The notes: generated by a model from the sequence alone, not told the origin. A stretch of 64,000 nucleotides of DNA from Paraburkholderia podalyriae (GCF_014397785.1 NZ_VZQQ01000013.1:124001-188000), one strand, 5' to 3'. Shown: positions 9,266 to 18,045, numbered from the stretch's first letter. Numbers and translations: made by a program.

Positions 9266-10186
9266 TCACATCTTCTCGAAGCCGGCGAGGATCTCGGCGA
9301 TGAGGCCGCGCATCCACGCAATGCCTTCGTCTTCATGGAAGTGCTCGTGCCAGTGCATCGTCACGGCGGCCTTCGGCAGCGGCACCGGCAGTGCGTAGAT
9401 CCGGAACGCGTCGCCGCGATTGAGGATATGCGCGAGCCGTTCAGGCAGCGTCGCGAACAGATCCGTCGCGGCCAGCACACCGGGCACCGCGACGAAGTGC
9501 GGCAACGCGAACGCGATATTGCGGCCGACGCCTTGCGCGCGCAGCGCATCGTCGAGCGCATGGTGGCTATGTTCGAGCGAGCGCACCTGGATGTGCGAAG
9601 CGGCGAGAAACCGTTCGAGCTTCAGCGTGTCACCGCTCGGCAGGTCGCGGCGCTTGCGCGTCATGCACACATACGACTCTTCGAACAGCAGGCTATGCCG
9701 CGTGCGCGGCAGCAGCGACGGCAGATTGCCGATCGCGAAGTCGAGCCGGCTCGAACGTAGCGCCTCCTCGATCTCCTCTACGGGCAACGGCTCGACAACC
9801 AGCTTCACGCGCGGCGCAGACTTTTGCAGCGCCGCGCACAGCGCGGGCAGATACGCCATCTCGCCCGCATCCGATAGCGACAGACGAAACGTGCGCGTGC
9901 TCGTCGTCGGATCGAAACGTTCCGCGTAACGCAGCGCCTGACGCACGGTGTCGAGTGCGTGGCCGACGATCTCCGCGAGTTCGAGCGCGACGGGCGTCGG
10001 CTGCATGCCCGCACGCGTGCGGATGAACAGTGGGTCGTCGAACATCGAGCGCAGACGGCCGAGCGAGTAGCTGACCGCGGGCTGCGACAGCGCGAGGCGT
10101 TCGCCCGCCCTCGTCAGGCTGCGCTCCTCGACGATCGCCTGAAACACCCTCAGCAGATTGAGATCGACGTGGTCGATAGAAGTCAT
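9266..10186 (-). CDS. LysR-family transcriptional regulator, divergent to dioxygenase operon
   Basis: A 306-aa LysR regulator (DLNLLRVFQAIVEERSLTRA, then LSQPAVSYSLGRLRSMF). It is transcribed away from the dioxygenase operon that starts at 10363, the classic layout for a LysR regulator of that operon. A perfect inverted repeat lies at 10207-10222, just upstream of its start. The C-terminal part is related to the regulator at 1157-2077. The inducer is inferred to be an aromatic acid, possibly indole-3-acetate or a product of it. Confidence 0.88.
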   Translation of the reverse strand: MTSIDHVDLNLLRVFQAIVEERSLTRAGERLALSQPAVSYSLGRLRSMFDDPLFIRTRAGMQPTPVALELAEIVGHALDTVRQALRYAERFDPTTSTRTFRLSLSDAGEMAYLPALCAALQKSAPRVKLVVEPLPVEEIEEALRSSRLDFAIGNLPSLLPRTRHSLLFEESYVCMTRKRRDLPSGDTLKLERFLAASHIQVRSLEHSHHALDDALRAQGVGRNIAFALPHFVAVPGVLAATDLFATLPERLAHILNRGDAFRIYALPVPLPKAAVTMHWHEHFHEDEGIAWMRGLIAEILAGFEKM

Positions 10187-10206
10187 GGCCGGCTCTTGTG
10201 ATATCA

Positions 10207-10222
10207 GCCGGATTTATCCGGC
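10207..10222. promoter_or_regulatory. Palindrome in LysR/dioxygenase divergent region
   Basis: The sequence GCCGGATTTATCCGGC has two perfect 7-base arms around TT. It lies 20 bases upstream of the LysR start (10186) and 140 bases before the dioxygenase alpha gene, where a LysR recognition site would be expected. The role is inferred from position and symmetry only. Confidence 0.4.
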
Positions 10223-10362
10223 GACCTGTTTTTAATCGATTTGACGCATGATCGTCGCAAAGCGAGACTGATGTCAACGAGAGGATGCGCCAATGTGTGG
10301 CACGTGGCTTCACGCGTCGACGTGCATCTTCATTTCAACCACGCAACCGTCCCCCGCACACG

Positions 10363-11646
10363 ATGAGTACGCCGACCTATCAAACCATCGACACCCGCGC
10401 TTTAGCCAGGCGCGCCGAGGCCGATCGCATCGCCCCTTCGCTCTACTACGATCCCGAGCTGTTCGAAGTCGAACTCGAGCGCATTTTCTACAAGACGTGG
10501 ATCTGGGTCGCGCATGACAGCGAGTTGCCGAAGCCCGGCGATTTCATCACGACGACGATCGGCCGGCAGCCGGTCATCGTCGTGCGCGACAAGAGCGGCG
10601 CGGTCAACGTGCTGCAAAACCGCTGCCGTCATCGCGGCGCGACCGTGTGCGAGGAGCACAAGGGCAATGTGAAGGGCTTCACGTGTCCGTATCACAGCTG
10701 GTCGTATGCGCTTGACGGCACGTTGCGCGCGCTGCCGTACGGCGACGGTTACGAAGGCGTATGCGAGAAGGGCGATCTGCCGCTGAAGAAGCTGCGCGTG
10801 GGCGTTTATCAAGGCCTGATCTTCGCGAGCTTCAACGAAACGATCGAACCGCTCGAAGACTTCCTCGGCGGCGCGAAGCCGTGGATCGATCTGTTCATGA
10901 AGCAGGGCGCGGGCTATCCGATCAAAGCGAACGGCGAGCACAAGTTCAAGTTCAAGGGCAACTGGAAGATCCAGCTCGAGAACACGACGGACCTATACCA
11001 CTTCCCGGTCGTGCACAAGTCGTGGATGAAGTCGATCGACGACGAGACCGCCGCCGCGATCACGAGCTTCATGACGAGCGATCAGGCGTTCTGCCGCTCG
11101 CTAGGCAACGGTCACAGTCTCGCGGTGCTGATGCCCGAGATCGTCGATCTGGACCGCGACGACGGCGCGCCGCTGCCCGAGCGCTTCAGCGAACTCGCCG
11201 CGCAACTTGCGCAAAAACACACGCCGGAAGCAGTGCGCCGCATCGTGCGCTCGCTGATGGGCGTCGGCTTCAACCTGAACCTGTTCCCGAACCTTGCTCT
11301 TTCTATGGCGTTCTTCCGCGTGCTGCGGCCGATTTCCGCCGAGGAAACGGAGATTCGCCACGTCGCGCTCGCGATGGACGGCGGTCCCGATGAAGCGAAT
11401 CGGGTGCGCCTGCGCATCCACGAGCACTTCCAGGGCCCGTTCGGCTTCGGCAGTCCCGACGACGCCGAAGCATGGGAGCGCGTGCAGCGCGGCTCGCATG
11501 CCGGACCAGACGTGCCGATCCTCGTCAATCGCGGCCTGAATCGAGAAACGACCGCCGCGAACGGCGAGAAAACCGCCCACGCAACCGATGAAACCGGCAT
11601 GCGCGAAGCGTACAGGCAATGGCGCTCAATGATGGAGCAGGCATGA
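10363..11646 (+). CDS. Aromatic ring-hydroxylating dioxygenase, alpha subunit (IacC-like)
   Basis: A 427-aa Rieske oxygenase large subunit. The Rieske cluster ligands are Cys88-x-His90 (CRHRGATVCEEH) and Cys108-x2-His111 (CPYHSW). The mononuclear iron site is in TTDLYHFPVVHKSW with the D-x2-H-x4-H pattern. The ATG at 10363 begins MSTPTYQTID; the upstream extension is non-homologous. Its stop overlaps the beta subunit start. It inserts O2 into an aromatic ring with electrons from the reductase at 8276-9250. By cluster content it matches IacC, which acts late in the indole-3-acetate route to catechol; benzoate- or anthranilate-type substrates are the alternative. Confidence 0.9.
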   Translation: MSTPTYQTIDTRALARRAEADRIAPSLYYDPELFEVELERIFYKTWIWVAHDSELPKPGDFITTTIGRQPVIVVRDKSGAVNVLQNRCRHRGATVCEEHKGNVKGFTCPYHSWSYALDGTLRALPYGDGYEGVCEKGDLPLKKLRVGVYQGLIFASFNETIEPLEDFLGGAKPWIDLFMKQGAGYPIKANGEHKFKFKGNWKIQLENTTDLYHFPVVHKSWMKSIDDETAAAITSFMTSDQAFCRSLGNGHSLAVLMPEIVDLDRDDGAPLPERFSELAAQLAQKHTPEAVRRIVRSLMGVGFNLNLFPNLALSMAFFRVLRPISAEETEIRHVALAMDGGPDEANRVRLRIHEHFQGPFGFGSPDDAEAWERVQRGSHAGPDVPILVNRGLNRETTAANGEKTAHATDETGMREAYRQWRSMMEQA

Positions 11647-12143
11647 TGGACGACAGGAACGCACTTCTTTCCCACCAGACCTTTGCACGCGCGATCGAAT
11701 TCATCTGGCGCGAAGCCGAATTGCTCGATCGACGCGATTACCGCGAGTGGCTCGACCTGTGGGACCCGTCCGGCCACTACGTCGTGCCGATCGATCCGAA
11801 TACGACGGACTACGCGGCGACGCTGAACTACGCTTACGACGATCAGGATCTGCGCCAGAAGCGCGTTCAGCGCATGACGTCCGGCTATTCGGCGTCCGCG
11901 TCGGATGCCGCGCGCACGGTGCGCACGGTGTCGCGCTTCACGCTCGCGAGCGACAGCGCGGATGGGGTCGAGGTGAAGTCGTCGCAGATCATCATCGCGT
12001 ACAAGCGCGGCGCGTCGACGATCTTCGCGGCCAATCTCACGCACAAGATCAGCATGGCGAGCGGCGAGCCGCGTCTCGTCGAGAAAGTGATTCGCCTCAT
12101 CGATTCGACCGATGCACTGAGCGCGATCGGCTTCCTGCTGTGA
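11643..12143 (+). CDS. Aromatic ring-hydroxylating dioxygenase, beta subunit (IacD-like)
   Basis: A 166-aa small subunit with the cystatin-like fold of the family (FIWREAELLDRRDYREWLDL, SHTLGxxR-equivalent region, C-terminal RLIDSTDALSAIGFLL). The ATG at 11643 overlaps the alpha stop as ATGA, showing coupled translation; an earlier start at 11619 would overlap further. It packs with the alpha subunit as a hetero-oligomer and has no redox centre of its own. Confidence 0.88.
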   Translation: MMDDRNALLSHQTFARAIEFIWREAELLDRRDYREWLDLWDPSGHYVVPIDPNTTDYAATLNYAYDDQDLRQKRVQRMTSGYSASASDAARTVRTVSRFTLASDSADGVEVKSSQIIIAYKRGASTIFAANLTHKISMASGEPRLVEKVIRLIDSTDALSAIGFLL

Positions 12144-12163
12144 CGGAACCAGGGAACGTTCCC

Positions 12164-12541
12164 ATGAACGACGACCGAAACCTGCCTTTGCGTGTGCTGT
12201 TCTGCTGCGGCGTCTCGCAGAACTTCTTCGACTTGCCGCGGGAACAGATCGGCGAAGTGTGGCAAGCGTACGGCAAGATGCTGAACGCGATCGAAGCGAT
12301 GGAAAACGTGCGGGTGCTGGGCGTAATGGACGACGATCGGCTCGTCGTCGGCAATGCCGATGGCGCGCCGTGGACGTTTTACATCATGGCCGATGTCGCC
12401 GACTTCGATACCGCGGTGGCCGTGTGCAATCTGTATCGAACGACGCCGGTCGGCGACTACAACCTGTGGCGCTACGGCAAGATCGAAGCGCGTGTGGGCC
12501 GTACGCTGACGGTGCCGCCGGTGCTCGCCAATCATGCGTGA
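12164..12541 (+). CDS. Small conserved protein, IacB-like
   Basis: A 125-aa protein without cofactor motifs (residues LRVLFCCGVSQNFFDLPREQ, then VCNLYRTTPVGDYNLWRYGK). Predicted strands and helices alternate in a way compatible with a small alpha/beta barrel. It lies 20 bases after the beta subunit and overlaps no other frame that looks coding. Position between iacCD-like genes and a SnoaL-like gene matches the B-I pair of known iac clusters; I assign it as IacB-like on context. Its biochemical role is unknown to me. Confidence 0.6.
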   Translation: MNDDRNLPLRVLFCCGVSQNFFDLPREQIGEVWQAYGKMLNAIEAMENVRVLGVMDDDRLVVGNADGAPWTFYIMADVADFDTAVAVCNLYRTTPVGDYNLWRYGKIEARVGRTLTVPPVLANHA

Positions 12542-13064
12542 CGCGATGACCGATCCGGCTATCGACGCGCTGCTCGCGCGCGTCAAAGCGCTCGAAGCAC
12601 AGAACGCGGTGCGCAATGCGATCGCGCGCTACATGGCGTTATGCGATGTGCCGGCGCGCGCGCTCGAAGGCGAAGCGCTCGCCGCGCTATTCGCCGACGA
12701 CGCGATCTGGGAAGGCATCGGCCCGCAGTACGCGAACAAGTTCGGGCGTCTCGAAGGGCCCGCGCGGATCGTCGCGATGCTGCAGCGTTATCTGCCGCCT
12801 ACGCCGCACTTCGCGACCAACGTGCACTTTCTGACTGCGGAGCACATCGAGGTGAACGGCGACATGGCGAAGGGTCGCTGGATCATGTTGCAGGCTTCGG
12901 GTTATGTCGATGCGAAAGCCGAACTGATCGCGGCGCGCCTCGAAGTCGACTTCGTGCCCGCCGCTCACGACGCGGGCGCGACTTGGCTGATCCGCCGTTT
13001 CCGTACCGAGCGTCTTTTCGATGCACCGTGGCAAGTCAACCCGGTTGAGGGAGTTTCGGCATGA
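12534..13064 (+). CDS. SnoaL-like (NTF2 fold) protein, IacI-like
   Basis: A 176-aa protein with a SnoaL-like layout: helix ALEAQNAVRNAIARYMALCD, the loop LFADDAIWEGIG, then FATNVHFLTAEHIEVNGD and the long C-terminal sheet. The first ATG (12534) overlaps the previous gene by 8 bases; a second ATG at 12546 would avoid this. NTF2-fold proteins in aromatic clusters act as small isomerases, dehydratases or oxygenase helpers. By order it corresponds to IacI in the indole-3-acetate pathway (inferred). Confidence 0.68.
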   Translation: MRDAMTDPAIDALLARVKALEAQNAVRNAIARYMALCDVPARALEGEALAALFADDAIWEGIGPQYANKFGRLEGPARIVAMLQRYLPPTPHFATNVHFLTAEHIEVNGDMAKGRWIMLQASGYVDAKAELIAARLEVDFVPAAHDAGATWLIRRFRTERLFDAPWQVNPVEGVSA

Positions 13065-14203
13065 GCGCATTTCTGCGGACATTCAATCTGAGCGCGACGG
13101 ACGGCGCCGATGCGCCGACGATCGCGATCAAGGACAGCATCGACATAGCCGGCTATGCGACGACGGCGGCAAGTCGCGCGCTCGCCGACGCACCGCTTGC
13201 ATCGGAGCATGCCGAAGTCGTGCAGCGTTTGCTCGACGCCGGCTGGCGCATCACTGGCAAAGCCAACATGCACGAACTCGCGTTCGGCATGACCGGCATC
13301 AATGACTTCTCCGGCACGCCGCTCAATCCGCAGGACACGGCACGCATTCCGGGCGGATCGTCCAGCGGGTCCGCCTCGGCGGTCGGACAGAAGCTCGTGG
13401 ACGCCGCGCTCGGCACCGACACAGGCGGCTCGGTTCGTGGCCCCGCCGCTTGTTGCGGCGTGATCGGCCTGAAGCCGACATTCGGCCGCGTGTCGCGGCA
13501 CGGCGTGGCGCCGCGTGTGACGACGCTCGACTGCGTCGGTCCATTCACGCGCGAGATGGGCATGCTGATTCGCGTGATGACGGCGATCGATCCTTCGTTT
13601 CGCGCGGACGCTGCGCGTCGCGACGTTTCACGGCTCCGCATTGGCGTGGTGTCAGTCGATGCCGACGAAGACATCGCCAAAGCGATCGACAACGCCGTTG
13701 GAAAGGCCGGACTCGCCACACTAACGATCGAACTCGCGTCGCTGAAGGACGCATTCACGGCCGGCCTCGCAGTGATCAACGCGGAGACATCGCGCGCATT
13801 CGGCCATCTGGTGGCAAGCGGCAAGCTCGGCGCCGATATCGAGGCGCGCCTGCGCGCAGCCGCGGCCACGAGCGCCGCCGATCTCGACGCGGCCGAACGT
13901 GTGCGGCGCGCGTTCACCGACGAAGTGGACCGCGCGCTCGATCGCGTCGACGTGCTCGTGCTACCGACGATGCCTTCATTGCCGATCACGCTCGAAGCGG
14001 CGCGCGCCGGCACGTCGGTGATCGGCATGTCGTCGCTGATCCGGCCGTTCAACCTGAGCGGGCATCCGGCATTGAGCCTGCCCGTTCCGATCGAACATTC
14101 GACGCTGAAGGCGGGTCTGCAGATCATCGGTCGCAAGCACGACGACGAAATGGTATGCGCGCTCGCCGCTCACATCGAGGCGCGCCTCGCGCAATCCGCC
14201 TGA
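13061..14203 (+). CDS. Amidase signature family hydrolase (IacH-like)
   Basis: A 380-aa amidase. The Ser-cisSer-Lys triad is visible: Lys24 in AIKDSIDIAG, the cis-serine in PGGSSSGSASAV (residues 98-107) and the nucleophile Ser124 in GTDTGGSVRGPA. It is shorter than the usual 450-500 aa because the N-terminal helices are reduced. Its start overlaps the SnoaL-like stop (ATGA). In iac clusters an amidase-type gene (iacH) is a constant member; hydrolysis of an indole-acetamide or ring-opened amide is inferred. Confidence 0.82.
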   Translation: MSAFLRTFNLSATDGADAPTIAIKDSIDIAGYATTAASRALADAPLASEHAEVVQRLLDAGWRITGKANMHELAFGMTGINDFSGTPLNPQDTARIPGGSSSGSASAVGQKLVDAALGTDTGGSVRGPAACCGVIGLKPTFGRVSRHGVAPRVTTLDCVGPFTREMGMLIRVMTAIDPSFRADAARRDVSRLRIGVVSVDADEDIAKAIDNAVGKAGLATLTIELASLKDAFTAGLAVINAETSRAFGHLVASGKLGADIEARLRAAAATSAADLDAAERVRRAFTDEVDRALDRVDVLVLPTMPSLPITLEAARAGTSVIGMSSLIRPFNLSGHPALSLPVPIEHSTLKAGLQIIGRKHDDEMVCALAAHIEARLAQSA

Positions 14204-14225
14204 ACGCAATCAAGGAGTCAGCAAC

Positions 14226-14969
14226 GTGTCGAACAGAATCGCGCTCGTGACGGGCGCCGCGCGCGGACTTGGCGCAGTTCTCGCGCGTCGTTTTCACGAG
14301 GCAGGCTACAAGGTCGCCCTGGCCGATATCGCGATCGAGCCCGCGCAAGCGCTCGCGCATGAACTGAGCGGCGACGGTTCCAGCGCCTGCGCGATCCACC
14401 TCGACGTTACGCGCAAGGCGGACTTCGAAGCGGCGCGCGATGCGCTGCTCGAACGTTGGGGCACGGTGGATGCGCTCGTCAACAACGCGGGCGCTTCGAA
14501 GGTCGTGCCCGTGATGGACATCACCGCCGAGCAATTCGATCAGGTCGTCAACGTGAATCTGCGCAGCGTGCTGTTCGGCAGTCAGGTATTCGGCGGGCAC
14601 TTCGCGCAGCGCGGCACGGGCCGCATCGTCAACATCGCGTCGCTGGCGGGGCAGAACGGCGGCTCGGCAACGGGCGCGCACTATGCCGCCGCGAAGGGCG
14701 GTGTGCTGGCGCTGACCAAGGTCTTCGCGCGCGATCTCGCCGCGAGCGGTGTGACGGTCAACGCGATCTCGCCGGGCCCGCTCGATTTGCCGATCGTTCA
14801 CGAGAGCGTGAGGGCGGACGAACTGGCGAAGGTGATCGAAACGATACCGGTGGGCAAGCTCGGAGCGGCGTCGTATGTCGCCGATGTCGCGGTGGTGCTT
14901 GCTTCCGGCGACGCCTATTTCGCCAATGGCGCGTGCTGGGACGTCAACGGCGGCCTGTACATGCGCTGA
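14226..14969 (+). CDS. Short-chain dehydrogenase/reductase (IacE-like)
   Basis: A 247-aa SDR with a GTG start at 14226 preceded by AAGGAG. The cofactor motif is TGAARGLGAVLARR, the catalytic serine is in IVNIASLAGQ, and the Tyr-x3-Lys pair is in HYAAAKGGVLALTK. It closes the operon that starts at 10363, 22 bases after the amidase. In the iac pathway the SDR (IacE) reduces an oxidised indole-acetate intermediate; that assignment rests on cluster context. Confidence 0.82.
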   Translation: MSNRIALVTGAARGLGAVLARRFHEAGYKVALADIAIEPAQALAHELSGDGSSACAIHLDVTRKADFEAARDALLERWGTVDALVNNAGASKVVPVMDITAEQFDQVVNVNLRSVLFGSQVFGGHFAQRGTGRIVNIASLAGQNGGSATGAHYAAAKGGVLALTKVFARDLAASGVTVNAISPGPLDLPIVHESVRADELAKVIETIPVGKLGAASYVADVAVVLASGDAYFANGACWDVNGGLYMR

Positions 14970-15163
14970 TGCGTCTACATGGGTCGCGGCGGCCGTGTCA
15001 TTCCGGCCGCTCGTGCGGCGCTCGGCTTAGCCTCGACCGACCCGTGCAGCACTTCCTTCTCGCGCGAGGTGAGCGAGTTGATCCGCTCGCGCAGCTGCAG
15101 CGAACATGGCTCCCGTAAATCCTCACCATTGCCCGTACCTCCTGGAACTCCTCACCATTCGCA

Positions 15164-16810
15164 CTACTTCAGCAACGCCACCTGCACGACCTTGACGATC
15201 ACGAGCGCGATCGCGAGCAGCAGATAGCCGCGCAGCACGCTCATCCACAGGCGTTTGGCGAGCGTCAGACGCGGCGGCGGCAGTTCGTCGAGCGGCGGCA
15301 TGCGCCATGTGTTGCGGGCCTCTTTCGCATAGACGGGCGCCGGTTCGGCCGCGGACTCGCGTTGCAGCTTGCGAATCCCGATGGTCGCGACATACCCGAC
15401 GACCGCGAGAAACGTGCCGCCCGCAAGTACTTCGATTATCGTTTCCGCCGCGATGTCCGGATAGATCACCGACGCGGTCAGGATGATCGACAGCATCACG
15501 AGTACCCAGATCACCGCGCCGGTAAACAGGTTGAGCTTCTTCGAATTGGCCCACGGACCCAGCACCGCGCGGTCGTTGCACAGCAGCAGCAGGAACACGG
15601 TCGCGCTCGGTAACAGCACGCCCGCGAGCGTCTGCACCGCTTCGGTCAGCAGCCCGAGCGGGCTGCCCGGAATCAGTACCAACGCGGCGGCCGCTGCGAC
15701 GATCGCGAAGTACACGACGTAGAAGCCCTTCGCATCCGACACGCTACGATGCAGCGAATGGCGGATCTTGAACACGTCGCCGATCGCATAGGCGGTCGAT
15801 AGCGATACGGCCGCCGCGCCGATCACGCACGCGTCGAACAGCGCGATCGCAAACAGCACCGCCGAGGTGCGTCCCGCGTATTTCTCGAGACCGGCGATCA
15901 CGCCGCCCGCGTCCGTGAAGTTGCCGAATCCGGGACGGCCGTCGAACAGCGCCGCGCTGAACGAGATCATCGCGACCGCGCCGATCAGCACGAACACGAT
16001 GCCGATCCATAGGTCGGCTTTTTCGTAGTTCATAAAGCGCGGCGTGATGCGCTTGTCGACCACATAGCTCTGCTGAAAGAACAACTGCCACGGTGCAACC
16101 GTCGTGCCGACGATGCCGATCACGAGCAGCATCACGTCGGACAGCTTCGAATGCGCGGGCCAGTTTGGAATGAAGAAGTCACGCGCGATCTGGCCGACCG
16201 GCGGATGAATCGACACGAGCACCGGCACGAGCAGCAGGCTCAACACACACAGCGCGACCGCGAAGCGCTCGAAGCGGCGGAAGTCGCCGGTGCTGACGGC
16301 GGCCATCGTCAGCGCCGCGGCGATGCACACGCCCGCGATCTTCGAGACGCCGAAAAAGTCGAGCACAAACGTGATGCCGATGAATTCCGTCACGATGGTC
16401 AGCGCGTTCAGCAGGAACAGATCGATGACGCTGAACGCGCCCCAGAACTTGCCGAAGCGCTCGAAAATAAGCCGCGCGTGGCCCACGCCCGTCACTGCGC
16501 CGAGCCGCAGCACCATCTCCTGGTTGACGAACAGCACCGGCACCAGCAAAAGCATGGTCCACAGCAACGTCGTGCCGTAGTTCTGGCCTGCCTGCGTGTA
16601 GGTGCCGAACGCGCCCGCGTCGTTGTCCCCGACCATCACGATCAGACCGGGGCCGAGAATCGCGAGCAGCGTGCGCAGGCGCGCCCACCAGCTCGTGCGC
16701 GGCGCGGTGTCATGGTGAGCGATGGTGCCGAGTGCGCCTTTGATATCACCGACGTGTGCCGAATCGAGCACGGCGCTGCGCGCGGAGGAAATGTTCGTCG
16801 GAGTAGACAT
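15164..16810 (-). CDS. NRAMP-family divalent metal transporter with altered metal-site motifs
   Basis: A 548-aa inner-membrane protein with about 11 membrane segments. It is related to MntH, but the TM1 motif DPGN is replaced by GDNDAG (residues 61-66) and the TM6 MPH motif is replaced by VAPWQLFFQQS (from residue 238). The methionine that coordinates transition metals is therefore missing, which in the NRAMP family is linked with altered metal choice, including magnesium-type transporters. A strong AGGAGAG site precedes the ATG. Two short ORFs with ribosome-binding sites lie just upstream on the same strand (16857-16997 and 17085-17150). The metal is not determined here. Confidence 0.85.
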   Translation of the reverse strand: MSTPTNISSARSAVLDSAHVGDIKGALGTIAHHDTAPRTSWWARLRTLLAILGPGLIVMVGDNDAGAFGTYTQAGQNYGTTLLWTMLLLVPVLFVNQEMVLRLGAVTGVGHARLIFERFGKFWGAFSVIDLFLLNALTIVTEFIGITFVLDFFGVSKIAGVCIAAALTMAAVSTGDFRRFERFAVALCVLSLLLVPVLVSIHPPVGQIARDFFIPNWPAHSKLSDVMLLVIGIVGTTVAPWQLFFQQSYVVDKRITPRFMNYEKADLWIGIVFVLIGAVAMISFSAALFDGRPGFGNFTDAGGVIAGLEKYAGRTSAVLFAIALFDACVIGAAAVSLSTAYAIGDVFKIRHSLHRSVSDAKGFYVVYFAIVAAAAALVLIPGSPLGLLTEAVQTLAGVLLPSATVFLLLLCNDRAVLGPWANSKKLNLFTGAVIWVLVMLSIILTASVIYPDIAAETIIEVLAGGTFLAVVGYVATIGIRKLQRESAAEPAPVYAKEARNTWRMPPLDELPPPRLTLAKRLWMSVLRGYLLLAIALVIVKVVQVALLK

Positions 16811-16856
16811 GTCGTTCTCTCCTGGTTGTATTTGTCGAAGGACGGATCGCGAAACG

Positions 16857-16997
16857 CTACGCCACGCGCGACATCAGGCGACGCCAGAAGGCGACGAACG
16901 AATGCGGTTCGCGAGTGTGCAGCACGAGCAGGCCGTCGTAATGGGCGCGCGATTCCTGCACGCGCGGGAACTGCGAAAGAAGGAGGCCGAATTGCAT
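16857..16997 (-). CDS. Small ORF (46 aa) upstream of the NRAMP gene
   Basis: This ORF starts with ATG at 16997 and reads MQFGLLLSQFPRVQESRA through a C-terminal WRRLMSRVA and a TAG stop. A GGAG site lies about 9 bases before the ATG. It ends 46 bases before the metal transporter start, so both would be on one transcript. The mix of hydrophobic N-terminus and basic C-terminus is peptide-like. I do not recognise a family; it could be a leader peptide that controls the transporter or a small partner protein. It may also be chance. Confidence 0.4.
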   Translation of the reverse strand: MQFGLLLSQFPRVQESRAHYDGLLVLHTREPHSFVAFWRRLMSRVA

Positions 16998-17084
16998 GAG
17001 GTAGCTCCGTGCGTCGGTTTCGACACGCTGATGGAAAGCCAGCAGACACGGAGGCCGCGTATGTCCGTGCGCGGCGGTAGAGGT

Positions 17085-17150
17085 CTACTCGCTTTCCTCG
17101 GTTGATAGAAGAGGGAAGCGGCATATGGGATAACTGTCACTGTCAGGCAT
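17085..17150 (-). CDS. Very short ORF (21 aa) in the transporter leader
   Basis: ATG at 17150, TAG at 17085-17087, peptide MPDSDSYPICRFPLLSTEES plus E. It has an AAGGAG site at optimal spacing (6 bases), which is stronger than expected by chance. It lies upstream of the 46-aa ORF on the same strand. An attenuation or leader-peptide role is inferred; no family is known to me. Confidence 0.35.
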   Translation of the reverse strand: MPDSDSYPICRFPLLSTEESE

Positions 17151-17664
17151 GGCGGCTCCTTGTCGGTGTATGTAGCGGGTACCGCATTCGCGCGCATCGC
17201 GTTGAACTGACTGCGTTGACTGCTGACAACGCGCGCGCAAACGCGACCGCGGGCGCGAGGCTCGCGATGCGACGTCGTACCGGCGGACGGACGCGCGTGA
17301 ACGCGACGTTCCTGTCATACGGATACGACGTTACTTAGGTGCACGGGAAGAGACTGCGGCGCGCACCGTCTGCCTGCTGGCAAGACGGCGGCTGATGAAG
17401 AGAGCGCGGACGTCCTGCCGGTCAGGCAGCGAATCTGTTCGAAAGTCGGCTACTGCAGGTGTCCAAGGCGTGAGCCCCACTGGTGATGATTTTTGAATTC
17501 TAGGGGTCGCCTTCCGCCGAGGTCAACCTGTTTCTTAAGCAGAGCAGAAATGATGTGCTACGCGCAACACTGCGCACGTCTGAATGACGTGCGGGTCAAG
17601 GCCGATATAGAGGAAGCTCGAACAGGCGGCATCGATCCATCCGACCGTTGCCGCCACGGCGCGC
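17151..17664. other. Intergenic stretch without recognised gene
   Basis: This holds the presumed promoter and 5' leader of the metal transporter transcript on the minus strand. No convincing ORF, tRNA or known riboswitch pattern was seen. The reverse strand was read for a yybP-ykoY manganese aptamer and no match was found. Confidence 0.5.
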
Positions 17665-18045
17665 TCACTGGCTGGCGCGCCGACGCACGGTCAGCCGGTT
17701 ATGCACGCTTGTGACGCCGCGAACCGAACGCGCGGCGTTGCCGGCTCGCGCGATTTGCGATTGCTGCGGCACCGTGCCGGACAGCGTCACGATGCCGTGG
17801 CGCGCCTCGACACGAATGTTCGCTGAATTGAGGTTCGTTGTGCGCGTGAATGCGCGGCGGACGTCGCGAACAATCGCGCTGTCGGTCCGGTTGTTGTTCC
17901 GGTTCGAAGCCGCGGGGGCCGCCGCGCTTTGCATCGACGCGTCGTTCGGCATGCCGCCCGTCTGTGCGTTCGCATAGGTCGCGCAACTCGCGATGGCCGC
18001 CGCGACAATTGCGCCGAGGATTCTGCTCGCGCCGTTTGTTTTCAT
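17665..18045 (-). CDS. BON-domain periplasmic protein
   Basis: A 126-aa exported protein. The signal peptide covers about residues 1-28 (LGAIVAAAIASCATYANAQ), followed by a Gly/Asn/Ala-rich linker. One BON domain (residues 55-120) has ARHGIVTLSGTVPQQSQIAR and a C-terminal GVTSVHNRLTV. BON proteins of this OsmY-like type bind membrane surfaces and protect the envelope under stress. An AGGAGGAAG site directly precedes the ATG. No operon partner is seen. Confidence 0.88.
   Translation of the reverse strand: MKTNGASRILGAIVAAAIASCATYANAQTGGMPNDASMQSAAAPAASNRNNNRTDSAIVRDVRRAFTRTTNLNSANIRVEARHGIVTLSGTVPQQSQIARAGNAARSVRGVTSVHNRLTVRRRASQ

Noticed and set aside
17151..17340. yybP-ykoY manganese riboswitch before the NRAMP gene
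   Set aside because: The minus strand was read for the conserved aptamer core and no match was found.
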